Shown: positions 45,415-52,805 of the stretch, piece by piece | How positions within the stretch are numbered: the first letter of the stretch is position 1 | Layout of the letters: each line of letters opens with the position of its first letter | Source of the DNA: Microbacterium testaceum StLB037 | Lineage (GTDB): Bacteria; Actinomycetota; Actinomycetes; Actinomycetales; Microbacteriaceae | Assembly: GCF_008763945.1 (NCBI RefSeq) | Contig: NZ_VTQH01000001.1 | Coordinates: 1,550,110 to 1,614,109 of the forward strand | DNA length: 64,000 nt | Reading direction: 5' to 3' | Translations under genes and position numbers: made by a program | Notes under the pieces: model-generated | Told to the model about the DNA's origin: nothing | Seen by the model: the letters and a program-made list of their open reading frames with translations, nothing else | The model's database searches: none

Positions 45415-45684
45415 ATGGCATCCGCCGACGATCTCGCCGCGCAGCTCTACGTCCGCGCCGTCGCGCGGGGTCAGGCCGTCGTGCGGTGCGACGCATCGAC
45501 TCCGGTCGCCGACATCCGAGAGAGCGTGCGCGCGCGGGCGAAGGCCGACGGCATCCGGGTGCGGACGGGGATGATGCAGGACGTCCTGGTCGTGGCCCGT
45601 GCCGACGCCGATCTCTGGAGCGACGACACCCCGACGATGCGCGCCAAGCTCACCGCGCCGGCCGCGGTCGGCGTGGTCGCCTGA
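45415..45684 (+). CDS. Small hypothetical protein
   Basis: 89 residues; family not recognised. Alternating helix and strand with no membrane segment: LAAQLYVRAVARGQAVVRCD, then VADIRESVRARAKADGIRVRTGM and a short VLVVARADADLW strand-turn. The leaderless -10 box at exactly the usual spacing supports the start and its reality. It ends 9 bases from the convergent ECF sigma gene. Function unknown. Confidence 0.65.
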   Translation: MASADDLAAQLYVRAVARGQAVVRCDASTPVADIRESVRARAKADGIRVRTGMMQDVLVVARADADLWSDDTPTMRAKLTAPAAVGVVA

Positions 45685-45693
45685 CGCCGCGCG

Positions 45694-46929
45694 TCAGTAG
45701 CCCAGCGCTTCGGCCTTGCGACGCAACAGCGCCGCCTCGCGTTCGTTTCGCGTGAGGTCGGCGGCCGTCAGGAGCTCCGCCTGCGCCTCGACCGAACGCC
45801 CCAGCCGCGACAGCAGCTCTCCGCGCACCGACGGGATGAGGTGCGATCCCCGTAGGGCTCCGGTCGCCGCGAGGGCATCGACCGCCGCGAGACCCTCGAG
45901 GGCTCCGGATGCCATGGCCACCGCGACCGCGCGATTCAGCGTGACGACCGGATTGGGGCCGAGCCGACCCAGCTCGTCGTAGAGCTGCACGATGCGCGCC
46001 CAGTCGGTAGCCTCCACACTCGGTGCCTCGGCATGACAGAGGGCGATCGCGGCCTGCAGCTGGTACGGCCCGCGGCCGCGGCCGAGCGCCTCCGCCCTCC
46101 CGAGCAGAGCCCTGCCGCGCGCGATCGCCGACCGATCCCAGCGGCGGCGGTCCTGGTCGGCCAACAGCACGGCATCGCCGTTCGCGTCGACGCGCACGGC
46201 GAACCGCGACGCCTGCAGCTCCATGAGCGCCGACAGCCCGAGCACCTCCGGCTCGCGGGGGAGCAGACGCCCGAGCACCCGCCCCAGCCGCACGGCCTCG
46301 TGCGCGAGCTCGGTGCGCAGCACCGCGTCGCCGGTGCTCGCGACGTAGCCCTCGGTGAAGATCAGGTAGACCACCGCGAGCACGGCGGTGCGTCGGGCGG
46401 GCCACTCCGACGGCTCCGGCACCTCGAACGGAACTCCGGCCGCACTCAGCGCCTTCTTCGCGCGCACGATCCGCTGCTGCATCGTGGGGACCGGAACGAG
46501 GAAGAGCCGCGCGATCGCCTCCGTGTCGAGACCGCCGACGACCTTGAGGGTCAGCGCGACCTGCGCGTCGCGCGACAGCACCGGGTGGCACGCCGTGAAC
46601 ACCAGGCGCAGCACGTCGTCGTCGATGGGCTGCCACGCGGCATCCGTCACCTCATCCAGATCGGCGCCGATCAGGTGATACTTCTCGCCCCGCACCCGCT
46701 CGCGACGCCACCCGTCGATCGCGCGGCGCTTGGCGACGGCGGTGAGCCACGCCCCCGGATTGTGCGGGACGCCCTCGCGGGGCCACTGCGCGAGCGCCTC
46801 GAGCAGAGCGTCTTGAGCGAGATCCTCGGCGGTGGGCAGATCACCGACCACGCGCGCGAGCGTCGCGACGATCCGGGCGCCTTCGATGCGCCAGATCGCC
46901 GCGACGCGTCGCGTGAGATCGTCGGTCAC
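45694..46929 (-). CDS. ECF42-type RNA polymerase sigma factor
   Basis: 411 residues. Sigma region 2 (about 10-75, DLPTAEDLAQDALLEAL and NPGAWLTAVAKRRAID) and region 4 (about 115-165, LTLKVVGGLDTEAIARLFLV) are followed by a 220-residue helical extension with TPR-like repeats, the mark of the ECF42 group. ECF42 factors are not controlled by an anti-sigma factor and are found next to DGPF (YCII-related) genes, as here. It starts 6 bases after the DGPF gene and is cotranscribed with it. Confidence 0.92.
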   Translation of the reverse strand: MTDDLTRRVAAIWRIEGARIVATLARVVGDLPTAEDLAQDALLEALAQWPREGVPHNPGAWLTAVAKRRAIDGWRRERVRGEKYHLIGADLDEVTDAAWQPIDDDVLRLVFTACHPVLSRDAQVALTLKVVGGLDTEAIARLFLVPVPTMQQRIVRAKKALSAAGVPFEVPEPSEWPARRTAVLAVVYLIFTEGYVASTGDAVLRTELAHEAVRLGRVLGRLLPREPEVLGLSALMELQASRFAVRVDANGDAVLLADQDRRRWDRSAIARGRALLGRAEALGRGRGPYQLQAAIALCHAEAPSVEATDWARIVQLYDELGRLGPNPVVTLNRAVAVAMASGALEGLAAVDALAATGALRGSHLIPSVRGELLSRLGRSVEAQAELLTAADLTRNEREAALLRRKAEALGY

Positions 46930-46935
46930 GTGGGG

Positions 46936-47361
46936 TCAGCGCGCAGCCTGCTCCTCGCGCCAGCCCTCTTCCTTCTGGATGTACTCGTTGTCGGCGAAGG
47001 CCGCGAAGTCGGTCTCGTCGGTCACCCGGCGCACCTCGAGCGTGTTGCCCGCGATGAGCGGCGCGCGCCGCGCCCACTCGACGGCCTCGTCCTTGCTCGA
47101 CACCTCGATGATCCAGAAGCCGTTGAACAGCTCGTGAGTCTCGCCGTAGGGACCGTCGGTGACGACCGGCTCCTCGCCGCCGAACTCGACGACGAAGTTC
47201 TGGCTCATGTCCTCGGCGAGGCCGTCGCCGGCGACGAGCACCCCCGCGGTCATCATGGCCTCGTTGTACGCGCCCATCTCGTTGATGACCTGCTCGAACG
47301 GGATCTTCTTGTACTCCGCGTACGCCTCGTCGGTGCCGCGCATGATCAGCATGTACTTCAT
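46936..47361 (-). CDS. DGPF/YCII-related domain protein
   Basis: 141 residues. MKYMLIMRGTDEAY start, VTDGPYGETHELFNGFWIIE core (the DGPF motif reads DGPY) and VEWARRAPL are typical of the small alpha/beta YCII-like fold. These proteins are the usual partners and, in studied ECF42 systems, main targets of the sigma factor encoded next to them. ATG 47361 has GAGAGAAG upstream. A match to the ECF42 promoter lies about 50-75 bases before the start. Biochemical role not known; a fixed pairing with the sigma factor is the best clue. Confidence 0.88.
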   Translation of the reverse strand: MKYMLIMRGTDEAYAEYKKIPFEQVINEMGAYNEAMMTAGVLVAGDGLAEDMSQNFVVEFGGEEPVVTDGPYGETHELFNGFWIIEVSSKDEAVEWARRAPLIAGNTLEVRRVTDETDFAAFADNEYIQKEEGWREEQAAR

Positions 47362-47410
47362 CGTCGTCTTCTCTCGTCGGTGCTTCGGGGAACCGTTCCC
47401 CTACTATCGC

Positions 47411-47437
47411 GTCGAACGACGCACGACGGAATCGACA
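47411..47437 (-). promoter_or_regulatory. Candidate ECF42-dependent promoter
   Basis: On the minus strand TGTCGA (47437-47432) is followed after 17 bases by CGAC (47414-47411), about 50 bases before the DGPF start. As I recall, the ECF42 consensus is TGTCGA for -35 and CGA(C/T) for -10. This suggests that the sigma factor drives its own operon. Confidence 0.65.
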
Positions 47438-47477
47438 GGAAGCGAGAAAAGGTTTCCGGATGCCGCTGCCCCGGCGT

Positions 47478-48323
47478 TCAGCCGAAGATCATGGGCAGAT
47501 CGTCATCGTCGTCGTCGCCCGAGAGGTCGAGGTCGGCGACGACGGGCACGTGGTCGCTGGGGACCTCGCCCTTGCGCTCGTTGCGGTGGATCTCCGCGCC
47601 GTGCACCGCGTCGGCGAAGGCCGGCGAACCGAGGATGAAGTCGATGCGCAGCCCCTCATTGCGCGGGAAACGGAGCTGCTTGTAGTCCCAGTAGGTGTAG
47701 CCGGTGGGGATCAGCGGACGCACGACGTCGGTGAGGCCCGCCGACTCGAAGGCGCGGAACGCCTCGCGCTCGGGAGGCGAGACGTGCGTGGTCGCACCCT
47801 CGACGACCGTGGGGTCGCCGTTGTCGTCGTCGGTCGGGGCGATGTTGAAGTCGCCGGTCAGCGCGAGCGGCAGATCGGGGCTCTTCTCGAGGGTGTCGGC
47901 CGTGTACTGGCGCAGCTTGTCGAGCCAGTCGAGCTTGTAGACGTAGTGCGGGTCGTCGAGCCCGCGCCCGTTGGGCACGTAGAGGCTCCACACGCGCACG
48001 CCGTTGACGGTCGCCCCGATCGCGCGGGCTTCCTGCGGCAGGTCGGGGCCCTCTTTGCCCTTCTCGAACCCGGGCATGCCGGGGAAGCCGATCTCGACGT
48101 CTTCGAGGGGCTCACGGCTCGCGATGGCGACGCCGTTCCATTGGTTCAGGCCATGCGCGGCGACGTGGTACCCGGCTTCTTCGAACGCCGCGTACGGGAA
48201 CTGCTCCGTCTTGCACTTGATCTCCTGCATCGCCAGCACGTCGATGTGCTCGCGCACGCAGAATTCGACGGTGCGGGTGACGCGGGCACGGATGGAGTTG
48301 ACGTTCCAGGTGGCCAGGCGCAT
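47478..48323 (-). CDS. xthA: Exodeoxyribonuclease III (XthA-type AP endonuclease)
   Basis: 281-residue EEP-fold nuclease for base-excision repair. Motifs are LATWNVNSIRAR (start), LAMQEIKCK with the metal-binding Glu, GDFNIAPTD, and the SDHVPVVADL end with catalytic His. C-terminal acidic run (SGDDDDDDLPM) is unusual. ATG 48323 is 7 bases after a TAGGCT box (leaderless). The in-frame extension to 48590 overlaps the divergent pyrE gene and is rejected. Confidence 0.94.
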   Translation of the reverse strand: MRLATWNVNSIRARVTRTVEFCVREHIDVLAMQEIKCKTEQFPYAAFEEAGYHVAAHGLNQWNGVAIASREPLEDVEIGFPGMPGFEKGKEGPDLPQEARAIGATVNGVRVWSLYVPNGRGLDDPHYVYKLDWLDKLRQYTADTLEKSPDLPLALTGDFNIAPTDDDNGDPTVVEGATTHVSPPEREAFRAFESAGLTDVVRPLIPTGYTYWDYKQLRFPRNEGLRIDFILGSPAFADAVHGAEIHRNERKGEVPSDHVPVVADLDLSGDDDDDDLPMIFG

Positions 48324-48330
48324 GGCATCC

Positions 48331-48336
48331 AGCCTA
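48331..48336 (-). promoter_or_regulatory. -10 box of leaderless xthA
   Basis: TAGGCT (minus strand) ends 7 bases before ATG 48323. Confidence 0.6.
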
Positions 48337-48485
48337 CTTTCGGCCGCCGATATCGGCGGCCAGCGGACCGCGTGCACAACTGCGGATGCCCTGTGCGACG
48401 CGCCGGCCCGGCCGCCCGTGGCGCGGCGTGTCCGCAGATCGGCCCGCCGTTGTGCTCGGCGCGGTGGCGCGCGAGGGCCGAGCAC

Positions 48486-48491
48486 TAAACT
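48486..48491 (+). promoter_or_regulatory. -10 box of leaderless pyrE
   Basis: TAAACT ends 7 bases before GTG 48499; the following CGGGGCC resembles the GGGGCC before the dcd start. Confidence 0.6.
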
Positions 48492-48498
48492 CGGGGCC

Positions 48499-49077
48499 GT
48501 GACCACCGCCTCTACGCCCGAGCTCGAAGCCGACCGCCAGGCCCTCATCGGCCTCATCAAGGATGAGGCGGTGTTCCACGGCGACTTCACCCTCTCGAGC
48601 GGTAAGAAGGCGACGTACTACGTCGACATGCGCAAGCTCACGCTCGACCACCGTGCCGCGCCCGCGATCGGTCGGCTGGTGCTCGACCTGGTGAAAGACC
48701 TCGACGGTGTCGTCGCCGTCGGCGGACTCACGCTCGGCGCCGACCCCATCGCGAACGCGGTCATGCACGAGTCGGTGCACGCCGGAACGCCGCTCGATGC
48801 CTTCGTCGTCCGCAAGGAGCCCAAGGACCACGGCCGCGGCCGCCAGATCGAGGGCGCCGACGTGAAGGGCAAGCGCGTCGTCGTCGTCGAAGACACCTCG
48901 ACCACGGGCCAGTCGGCGCTCAAGGCCGTCGAGGCCCTGCGCCGCGAGGGCGCCGAGGTCGTCGCCGTCGCCGTCATCGTCGACCGCAAGACCGGAGCGC
49001 AGGCCGCGATCGAAGCCGAGGGACTGCAATGGCTGGGGTCGATCGACCTCGACGACCTCGGACTCGCTCCGCAGTAG
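48499..49077 (+). CDS. pyrE: Orotate phosphoribosyltransferase
   Basis: Makes OMP from orotate and PRPP in pyrimidine synthesis. 192 residues; FTLSSGKKATYYVDMRKLTL is the N-terminal orotate site, VGGLTLGADPIA and VRKEPKDHG the flexible catalytic loop, and VVVVEDTSTTG (127-137) the PRPP motif. GTG 48499 is leaderless; the open frame upstream (to 48004) is antisense of xthA. It stands apart from other pyr genes, as is common in actinobacteria. The 116-bp repeat array starts 14 bases after its stop. Confidence 0.95.
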   Translation: MTTASTPELEADRQALIGLIKDEAVFHGDFTLSSGKKATYYVDMRKLTLDHRAAPAIGRLVLDLVKDLDGVVAVGGLTLGADPIANAVMHESVHAGTPLDAFVVRKEPKDHGRGRQIEGADVKGKRVVVVEDTSTTGQSALKAVEALRREGAEVVAVAVIVDRKTGAQAAIEAEGLQWLGSIDLDDLGLAPQ

Positions 49078-49090
49078 GCGCGACGCGCCG

Positions 49091-49640
49091 CCAGAACAGG
49101 CGGGTGCGTCAAGAACAGGCCGTTTCCTGGCGAATCGCCCTGCTGCCGTCACTTGCCCTGTTCTCGCGACGGGCGCTCGCGCGGGCCCCGGGCGCGACTC
49201 GCGTCACCAGAACAGGCGGGTGCGTCGAGAACAGGCCGTTTCCCCGCGAATCGCCCTGTTGCCGTCACATGCCCTGTTCTCGTGACGGGCGCTCGCGCGG
49301 GCGCCGGGCGAAACCCGCGCCGCCAGAACAGGCTGGTGCGCTGAGAACAGGCCGTTTCCGCGCGAATCGCCCTGTTGCGGTGAGATGCCCTGTTCTCGTG
49401 ACGGGCGCTCGCGCGGGCGCCGGGCGCGACTCGCGTCACCAGAACAGGCTGGTGCGCTGAGAACAGGCCGTTTCCGCGCGAATCGCCCTGTTGCGGTGAG
49501 ATGCCCTGTTCTCGTGACGGGCGCTCGCGCGGGCGCCGGGCGCGACTCGCGTCACCAGAACAGGCGGGTGCGCTGAGAACAGGCCGTTTCCCCGCGAATC
49601 GCCCTGTTGCCGTCACATGCCCTGTTCTCGTGACGGACAG
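49091..49640. repeat. 116-bp tandem repeat array, about 4.7 copies
   Basis: Units start at 49091, 49207, 49323, 49439 and 49555, an exact 116-base period; the last unit is cut at about 49640. Each unit has an imperfect palindrome (AGAACAGG and GAACAGGCC on the left against CGCCCTGTT and GCCCTGTTCT on the right) and then a second inverted pair (GTGACGGGC...GCGTCAC). All small ORFs over it come from the repeat. It lies between pyrE and a minus-strand operon. One diverged relative sits at 24.1 kb. Confidence 0.95.
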
Positions 49641-49688
49641 GGGATGGATGCCGAGTCCTCGTCGCCCCGAACGGTGCGACAGCCGTGC

Positions 49689-49835
49689 TCAGGGCGTGCC
49701 GTCTCCCGGCCCGTCGAACGGATCGCGCCGATCCCCACCACCGCGTCGGGACCGCCGCCACTGCACGATGAACGCCACGAGCGTGCCCGCCGTGATCAGG
49801 AAGGCGACGATGAGCCAGAGCGTGCGGTCGTCCAT
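49689..49835 (-). CDS. Small single-span membrane protein (48 residues)
   Basis: MDDRTLWLIVAFLITAGTLV, then AFIVQWRRSRRGGGDRRDPF and a short acidic end. One membrane helix (about 6-26) is followed by a basic cytosolic tail. ATG 49835 has a strong Shine-Dalgarno GAGGAG 6 bases upstream. It lies 15 bases after the HAD phosphatase gene on the same strand, so it is cotranscribed. Family not recognised. The ribosome site, position and hydropathy together make it a likely real gene. Confidence 0.75.
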   Translation of the reverse strand: MDDRTLWLIVAFLITAGTLVAFIVQWRRSRRGGGDRRDPFDGPGDGTP

Positions 49836-49850
49836 GATGTCTCCTCGTGG

Positions 49851-50681
49851 TCACAGACCCGCTTCGAGACCCTCTTCGCCGTCGGCGAGGTCGGTCTCGA
49901 GGGGCTCCTGGCGTACCAGCTCGGCGACCGAGCCCAGGATCTCGTCGGGGCGGAAGGGGTAGCGCTCGATCTCGCGCTGGTCGCTGATGCCGGTCATCAC
50001 GAGCACGGTGTGCAGCCCCGCCTCGATGCCCGCGACGATGTCGGTGTCCATGCGGTCGCCGATCATGCCGGTGTTCTCGCTGTGCGCCCCGATGCGGTTC
50101 AGCGCGGATCGGAACATCATGGGATTCGGCTTGCCCACGATGTAGGGCTCTTTGCCGGTGGCCTTGGTGATGAGGGCGGCGATGGCCCCGGTCGCGGGAA
50201 GCACACCCTCGGTCGAGGGGCCCGTGGCATCCGGATTCGTCGCGATGAAGCGCGCGCCTCCGCGGATGAAGCGGATCGCCTTGGTGATCGCCTCGAAGGA
50301 GTAGTTGCGGGTCTCGCCCACGACGACGTAGTCGGGGGCGGTCTCGGTCATGATGAAGCCCGCCTCGTGCAGGGCGGTGGTCAACCCCGCCTCGCCGATG
50401 ACGAAGGCGGAGCCGCCGGGCATCTGCGACTTCAGGAAGTCGGCCGTGGCCAGTGCGGAGGTCCAGATCGAGGCCCCGGGGACGACGAGACCGGATGCCC
50501 GCAGCCGCGCACTCAGATCGCGCGGGGTGTAGATCGAGTTGTTCGTCAGAACGAGGAACGGCGTGCCCTCGGCGCGCCACTGCGCGAGCAGCTCGGATGC
50601 TCCGGCGATGGGGGTGTTCTCGTGGACGAGAACGCCGTCCATGTCGGTCAACCAGCACTCGATGTCGCCTCGGGTCCGCAT
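49851..50681 (-). CDS. HAD-superfamily phosphatase, NagD-like (class IIA)
   Basis: 276 residues. Motif I is LTDMDGVLV with nucleophile D13 and D15; motif II is FLVLTNNS; the lysine motif is IVGKPNP; motif IV is GDRMDTDIVAG. The class IIA cap domain lies between (about 80-190). Homologues dephosphorylate nucleotides, sugar phosphates or 4-nitrophenyl phosphate; the natural substrate here is unknown. ATG 50681 is leaderless, 6 bases after TAGGCT. First gene of a two-gene operon with the small membrane protein. Confidence 0.92.
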   Translation of the reverse strand: MRTRGDIECWLTDMDGVLVHENTPIAGASELLAQWRAEGTPFLVLTNNSIYTPRDLSARLRASGLVVPGASIWTSALATADFLKSQMPGGSAFVIGEAGLTTALHEAGFIMTETAPDYVVVGETRNYSFEAITKAIRFIRGGARFIATNPDATGPSTEGVLPATGAIAALITKATGKEPYIVGKPNPMMFRSALNRIGAHSENTGMIGDRMDTDIVAGIEAGLHTVLVMTGISDQREIERYPFRPDEILGSVAELVRQEPLETDLADGEEGLEAGL

Positions 50682-50687
50682 GCGGCC

Positions 50688-50693
50688 AGCCTA
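50688..50693 (-). promoter_or_regulatory. -10 box of leaderless HAD phosphatase gene
   Basis: TAGGCT (minus strand) ends 6 bases before ATG 50681. Confidence 0.65.
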
Positions 50694-50739
50694 GACCCGA
50701 CCTCGGACAGGGCCCCGGATCCTGCGGCGGAAACGAGCG

Positions 50740-50775
50740 CGGGCGGGCCCGACCGAGGTCGTGGCCCGCCCGTTT
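50740..50775 (-). terminator. Terminator of the CsbD gene
   Basis: 10-bp stem CGGGCGGGCC/GGCCCGCCCG, with AAACGAG on one side and GTTTCG on the other, so it may act in both directions. Just downstream of the CsbD gene. Confidence 0.7.
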
Positions 50776-50788
50776 CGCGGATGCCGAC

Positions 50789-50959
50789 TTACTTGAAGGT
50801 GTCCTTCACGTTCTCGCCGGCCTTCTTCGCGTCGGCCTTGGCCTGATCGGCCTTGCCCTCGGCGGCGAGCTTGTCGTTGTCGGTCGCGTTGCCGATCGCT
50901 TCCTTCGCCTTGCCCACGATGTCCTGAGCGGCGTTCTTGATCTTGTCGTCGAGACCCAT
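50789..50959 (-). CDS. CsbD-family stress protein
   Basis: 56 residues: MGLDDKIKNAAQDIVGKAKE, then a helix-rich Lys/Ala/Asp pattern ending KKAGENVKDTFK. This is the short CsbD-like fold known from general stress regulons (sigma-B in Bacillus); the molecular function is unknown. ATG 50959 with AAGGAG upstream gives the family's usual MGLDDKIKN start; the open frame to 51043 is not needed. Monocistronic, with its own terminator. Confidence 0.9.
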   Translation of the reverse strand: MGLDDKIKNAAQDIVGKAKEAIGNATDNDKLAAEGKADQAKADAKKAGENVKDTFK

Positions 50960-51139
50960 GATCTGACTCCTTCTTGTCGTGTCGGCGTCGGCGGCGGGAG
51001 TATCTCGTCGCGACGGAGCGGGTAGCTCACCGATGAGACGCACGCCACGGCCGAATCGTCACGCGGCGTCGCGGAAAACTTTCCGGCGGGCGGTATTCCG
51101 TTCGCGGAATGCACCCGTGACGGACGGCCTCGATCTCGT

Positions 51140-51145
51140 TAGGGT
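51140..51145 (+). promoter_or_regulatory. -10 box of leaderless SDR gene
   Basis: TAGGGT ends 6 bases before GTG 51152. Confidence 0.6.
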
Positions 51146-51151
51146 CGAAGG

Positions 51152-52099
51152 GTGACGCGAACCGAATGGGATCCCGAGAACCTCCCGAACCTCTCCGGGC
51201 GCTCCTACCTCGTCACCGGTGCCACGCGCGGGCTCGGCTTCTTCGCGTGCGAGCAACTGGCCGCCGCCGGGGCCCACGTGCTGCTCACCGGCCGCAACCC
51301 CAACAAGATGTCCGCGGCCAAGGCCGCCATCACGCGGTCGACTCCGGATGCCAGCATCGAGACGCTGCTGCTCGACACCAGCAACATGGGCTCGGTGCGC
51401 GCCGCCGCCGCCACGGCCCGGGCTCGCGGGCGCCTCGACGGACTGCTGCTGAACGCGGGCATCGTCCACCCGCCGAAGGAGCGCGAGACCGCCGGAGGCC
51501 ACGAGCTCGTGTTCGCCACGAACGTGCTCGGGCACTTCGCCCTCGCCGGTGAGCTGCTCAAGCCCCTGGCCGCCGCCCACGGTCGAATGGTCTGGGTGGG
51601 CAGCATGTCGACCTCGCTCTGGCGGCACGTGCCCACCGATCCCGAGCTGCGCGAGGGGTACTCGCCGTGGCGCGCGTACGTGCAGTCGAAGGCGGCCACG
51701 ACCGCCCTGGCCCTCGAGGCGCAGAAGCGTCTGCTCGCCCACGGGGTTCCGGTGCAGAGCCTCGTGGCTCACCCCGGCTACTCCACGAGCGGTCGCACGC
51801 GCGGCGTGCGCGGAGTCAACGAGCCGAGCCGGCTCACTCGCTTCCTCGACAACCTGCAGGCGCCGATCACGCAGTCGAAGGAGCAGGGCGCCTGGGCGCT
51901 CGTCCGCGCACTCGTCGACCCGTACGCCGAAGGCGGGTCGATGTACGGACCCGCGCTCGTTGCCCGCGGGGCCCCGCGCGTGGCGACTCCCGCCCGCCGC
52001 ACGCGCGGCAGCGAGCTCGGCGCCGACCTCTGGCGCGCCTGCGAGACGGCGACCCACGTGCGCTGGCCCTTCGATCGGGCTCGGCGCGCGGCATCCTGA
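51152..52099 (+). CDS. Short-chain dehydrogenase/reductase
   Basis: 315 residues. Cofactor loop TGATRGLG (22-29), LLLNAGI (NAG at 101-103), catalytic S151, Y176 and K180 (YVQSK). The protein resembles the retinol-dehydrogenase-like branch, with HPGYSTSG after the active site and a C-terminal extension of about 40 residues. Arg47-Asn48 after the second strand (TGRNPNK) favours NADP. GTG 51152 is leaderless. Substrate unknown. Confidence 0.9.
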   Translation: MTRTEWDPENLPNLSGRSYLVTGATRGLGFFACEQLAAAGAHVLLTGRNPNKMSAAKAAITRSTPDASIETLLLDTSNMGSVRAAAATARARGRLDGLLLNAGIVHPPKERETAGGHELVFATNVLGHFALAGELLKPLAAAHGRMVWVGSMSTSLWRHVPTDPELREGYSPWRAYVQSKAATTALALEAQKRLLAHGVPVQSLVAHPGYSTSGRTRGVRGVNEPSRLTRFLDNLQAPITQSKEQGAWALVRALVDPYAEGGSMYGPALVARGAPRVATPARRTRGSELGADLWRACETATHVRWPFDRARRAAS

Positions 52100-52104
52100 A
52101 TCCG

Positions 52105-52130
52105 CTCCCGCGAGGAAGACCTCGCGGGAG
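52105..52130 (+). terminator. Hairpin between convergent SDR and mntR genes
   Basis: Perfect 11-bp stem CTCCCGCGAGG/CCTCGCGGGAG with loop AAGA. No T-run on either strand; likely a bidirectional 3'-end hairpin. Confidence 0.65.
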
Positions 52131-52157
52131 TAGGCCGCCGTCATCCGGCGGCGGGTC

Positions 52158-52793
52158 TCAGCGCGTGAGCCAGACCGAGCTGCCCGCTCCCGCCGGCAAC
52201 GTGACCTCGACGCCGTCCGCGCGCACGACCTCGTCGCTCAGCACCTCGAGCTCGTGCCCGACGTCGATGCCGCTCTCGACCAGCGCCCGCAGCAGCTGGG
52301 GGTCGCGGTCGCTCACGCGCAGAACGCGTCCGGCATGGCCCGCCGTCGCCTCGGCGAGCAGCACGAAGGGTTCGCGGTGCACCGAGCCGTCGGCATCCGG
52401 GATCGCATCTCCGTGGGGATCGAACCGCGGGCGCCCGAGCCGCTCGTCGATGCCCTCGAGCAGCCGATCGCTCAGCGAGTGCTCGAGCACCTCGGCCTCA
52501 TCGTGCACCTCGTCCCACGAGTAGTCGAACTCGCGCACGAGCCACGTCTCGATGAGGCGGTGGCGGCGGATCACGCCGGCGGCACGGCGTCCCCCCGCGG
52601 CGGTCAGCGACACGGGGCCGTACGGTCGGTGCGTCACGAGCCCCTGAGCGGCGAGCTTCTTGACCATCTCGGTCACGCTCGAGGGAGCGAGGCCGAGAAC
52701 GCCCGCGAGTTGCGACGGCGTGATCGGGCTGTCCTGCCACTCGGTGTGGTGGTAGATCGCCTTGAGATAGTCGTCGGCCACGGGCGATTCCAC
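52158..52793 (-). CDS. mntR: MntR/DtxR-family metal-dependent repressor
   Basis: 211 residues. An N-terminal winged HTH (ITPSQLAGVLGLAPSSVTEMVKKLAAQGLV) is followed by the dimer/metal-binding domain (RRAAGVIRRHRLIETWLVREF, EAEVLEHSLSDRLLE) and a C-terminal SH3/FeoA-like domain. Position directly after mntH and the twin operators at mntH make manganese the likely co-repressor. The GTG start at 52793 lies 9 bases after mntH. TAGGCT at 52805-52800, overlapping the mntH stop, could be a second, leaderless promoter. Confidence 0.87.
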   Translation of the reverse strand: MESPVADDYLKAIYHHTEWQDSPITPSQLAGVLGLAPSSVTEMVKKLAAQGLVTHRPYGPVSLTAAGGRRAAGVIRRHRLIETWLVREFDYSWDEVHDEAEVLEHSLSDRLLEGIDERLGRPRFDPHGDAIPDADGSVHREPFVLLAEATAGHAGRVLRVSDRDPQLLRALVESGIDVGHELEVLSDEVVRADGVEVTLPAGAGSSVWLTR

Positions 52794-52799
52794 AGCGCC

Positions 52800-52805
52800 A
52801 GCCTA
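52800..52805 (-). promoter_or_regulatory. Candidate -10 box of mntR, overlapping the mntH stop
   Basis: TAGGCT (minus strand) ends 6 bases before GTG 52793; its TAG is the mntH stop codon. Confidence 0.45.

Noticed and set aside
49091-49640. CRISPR array
   Set aside because: The units are homogeneous along their whole length with no unique spacers, the period is 116 bases and there are no cas genes.
49029-49962. Several repetitive ORFs over the 116-bp array
   Set aside because: All repeat the same peptide because the DNA repeats; they differ by frame and strand, and the period is not a multiple of three.
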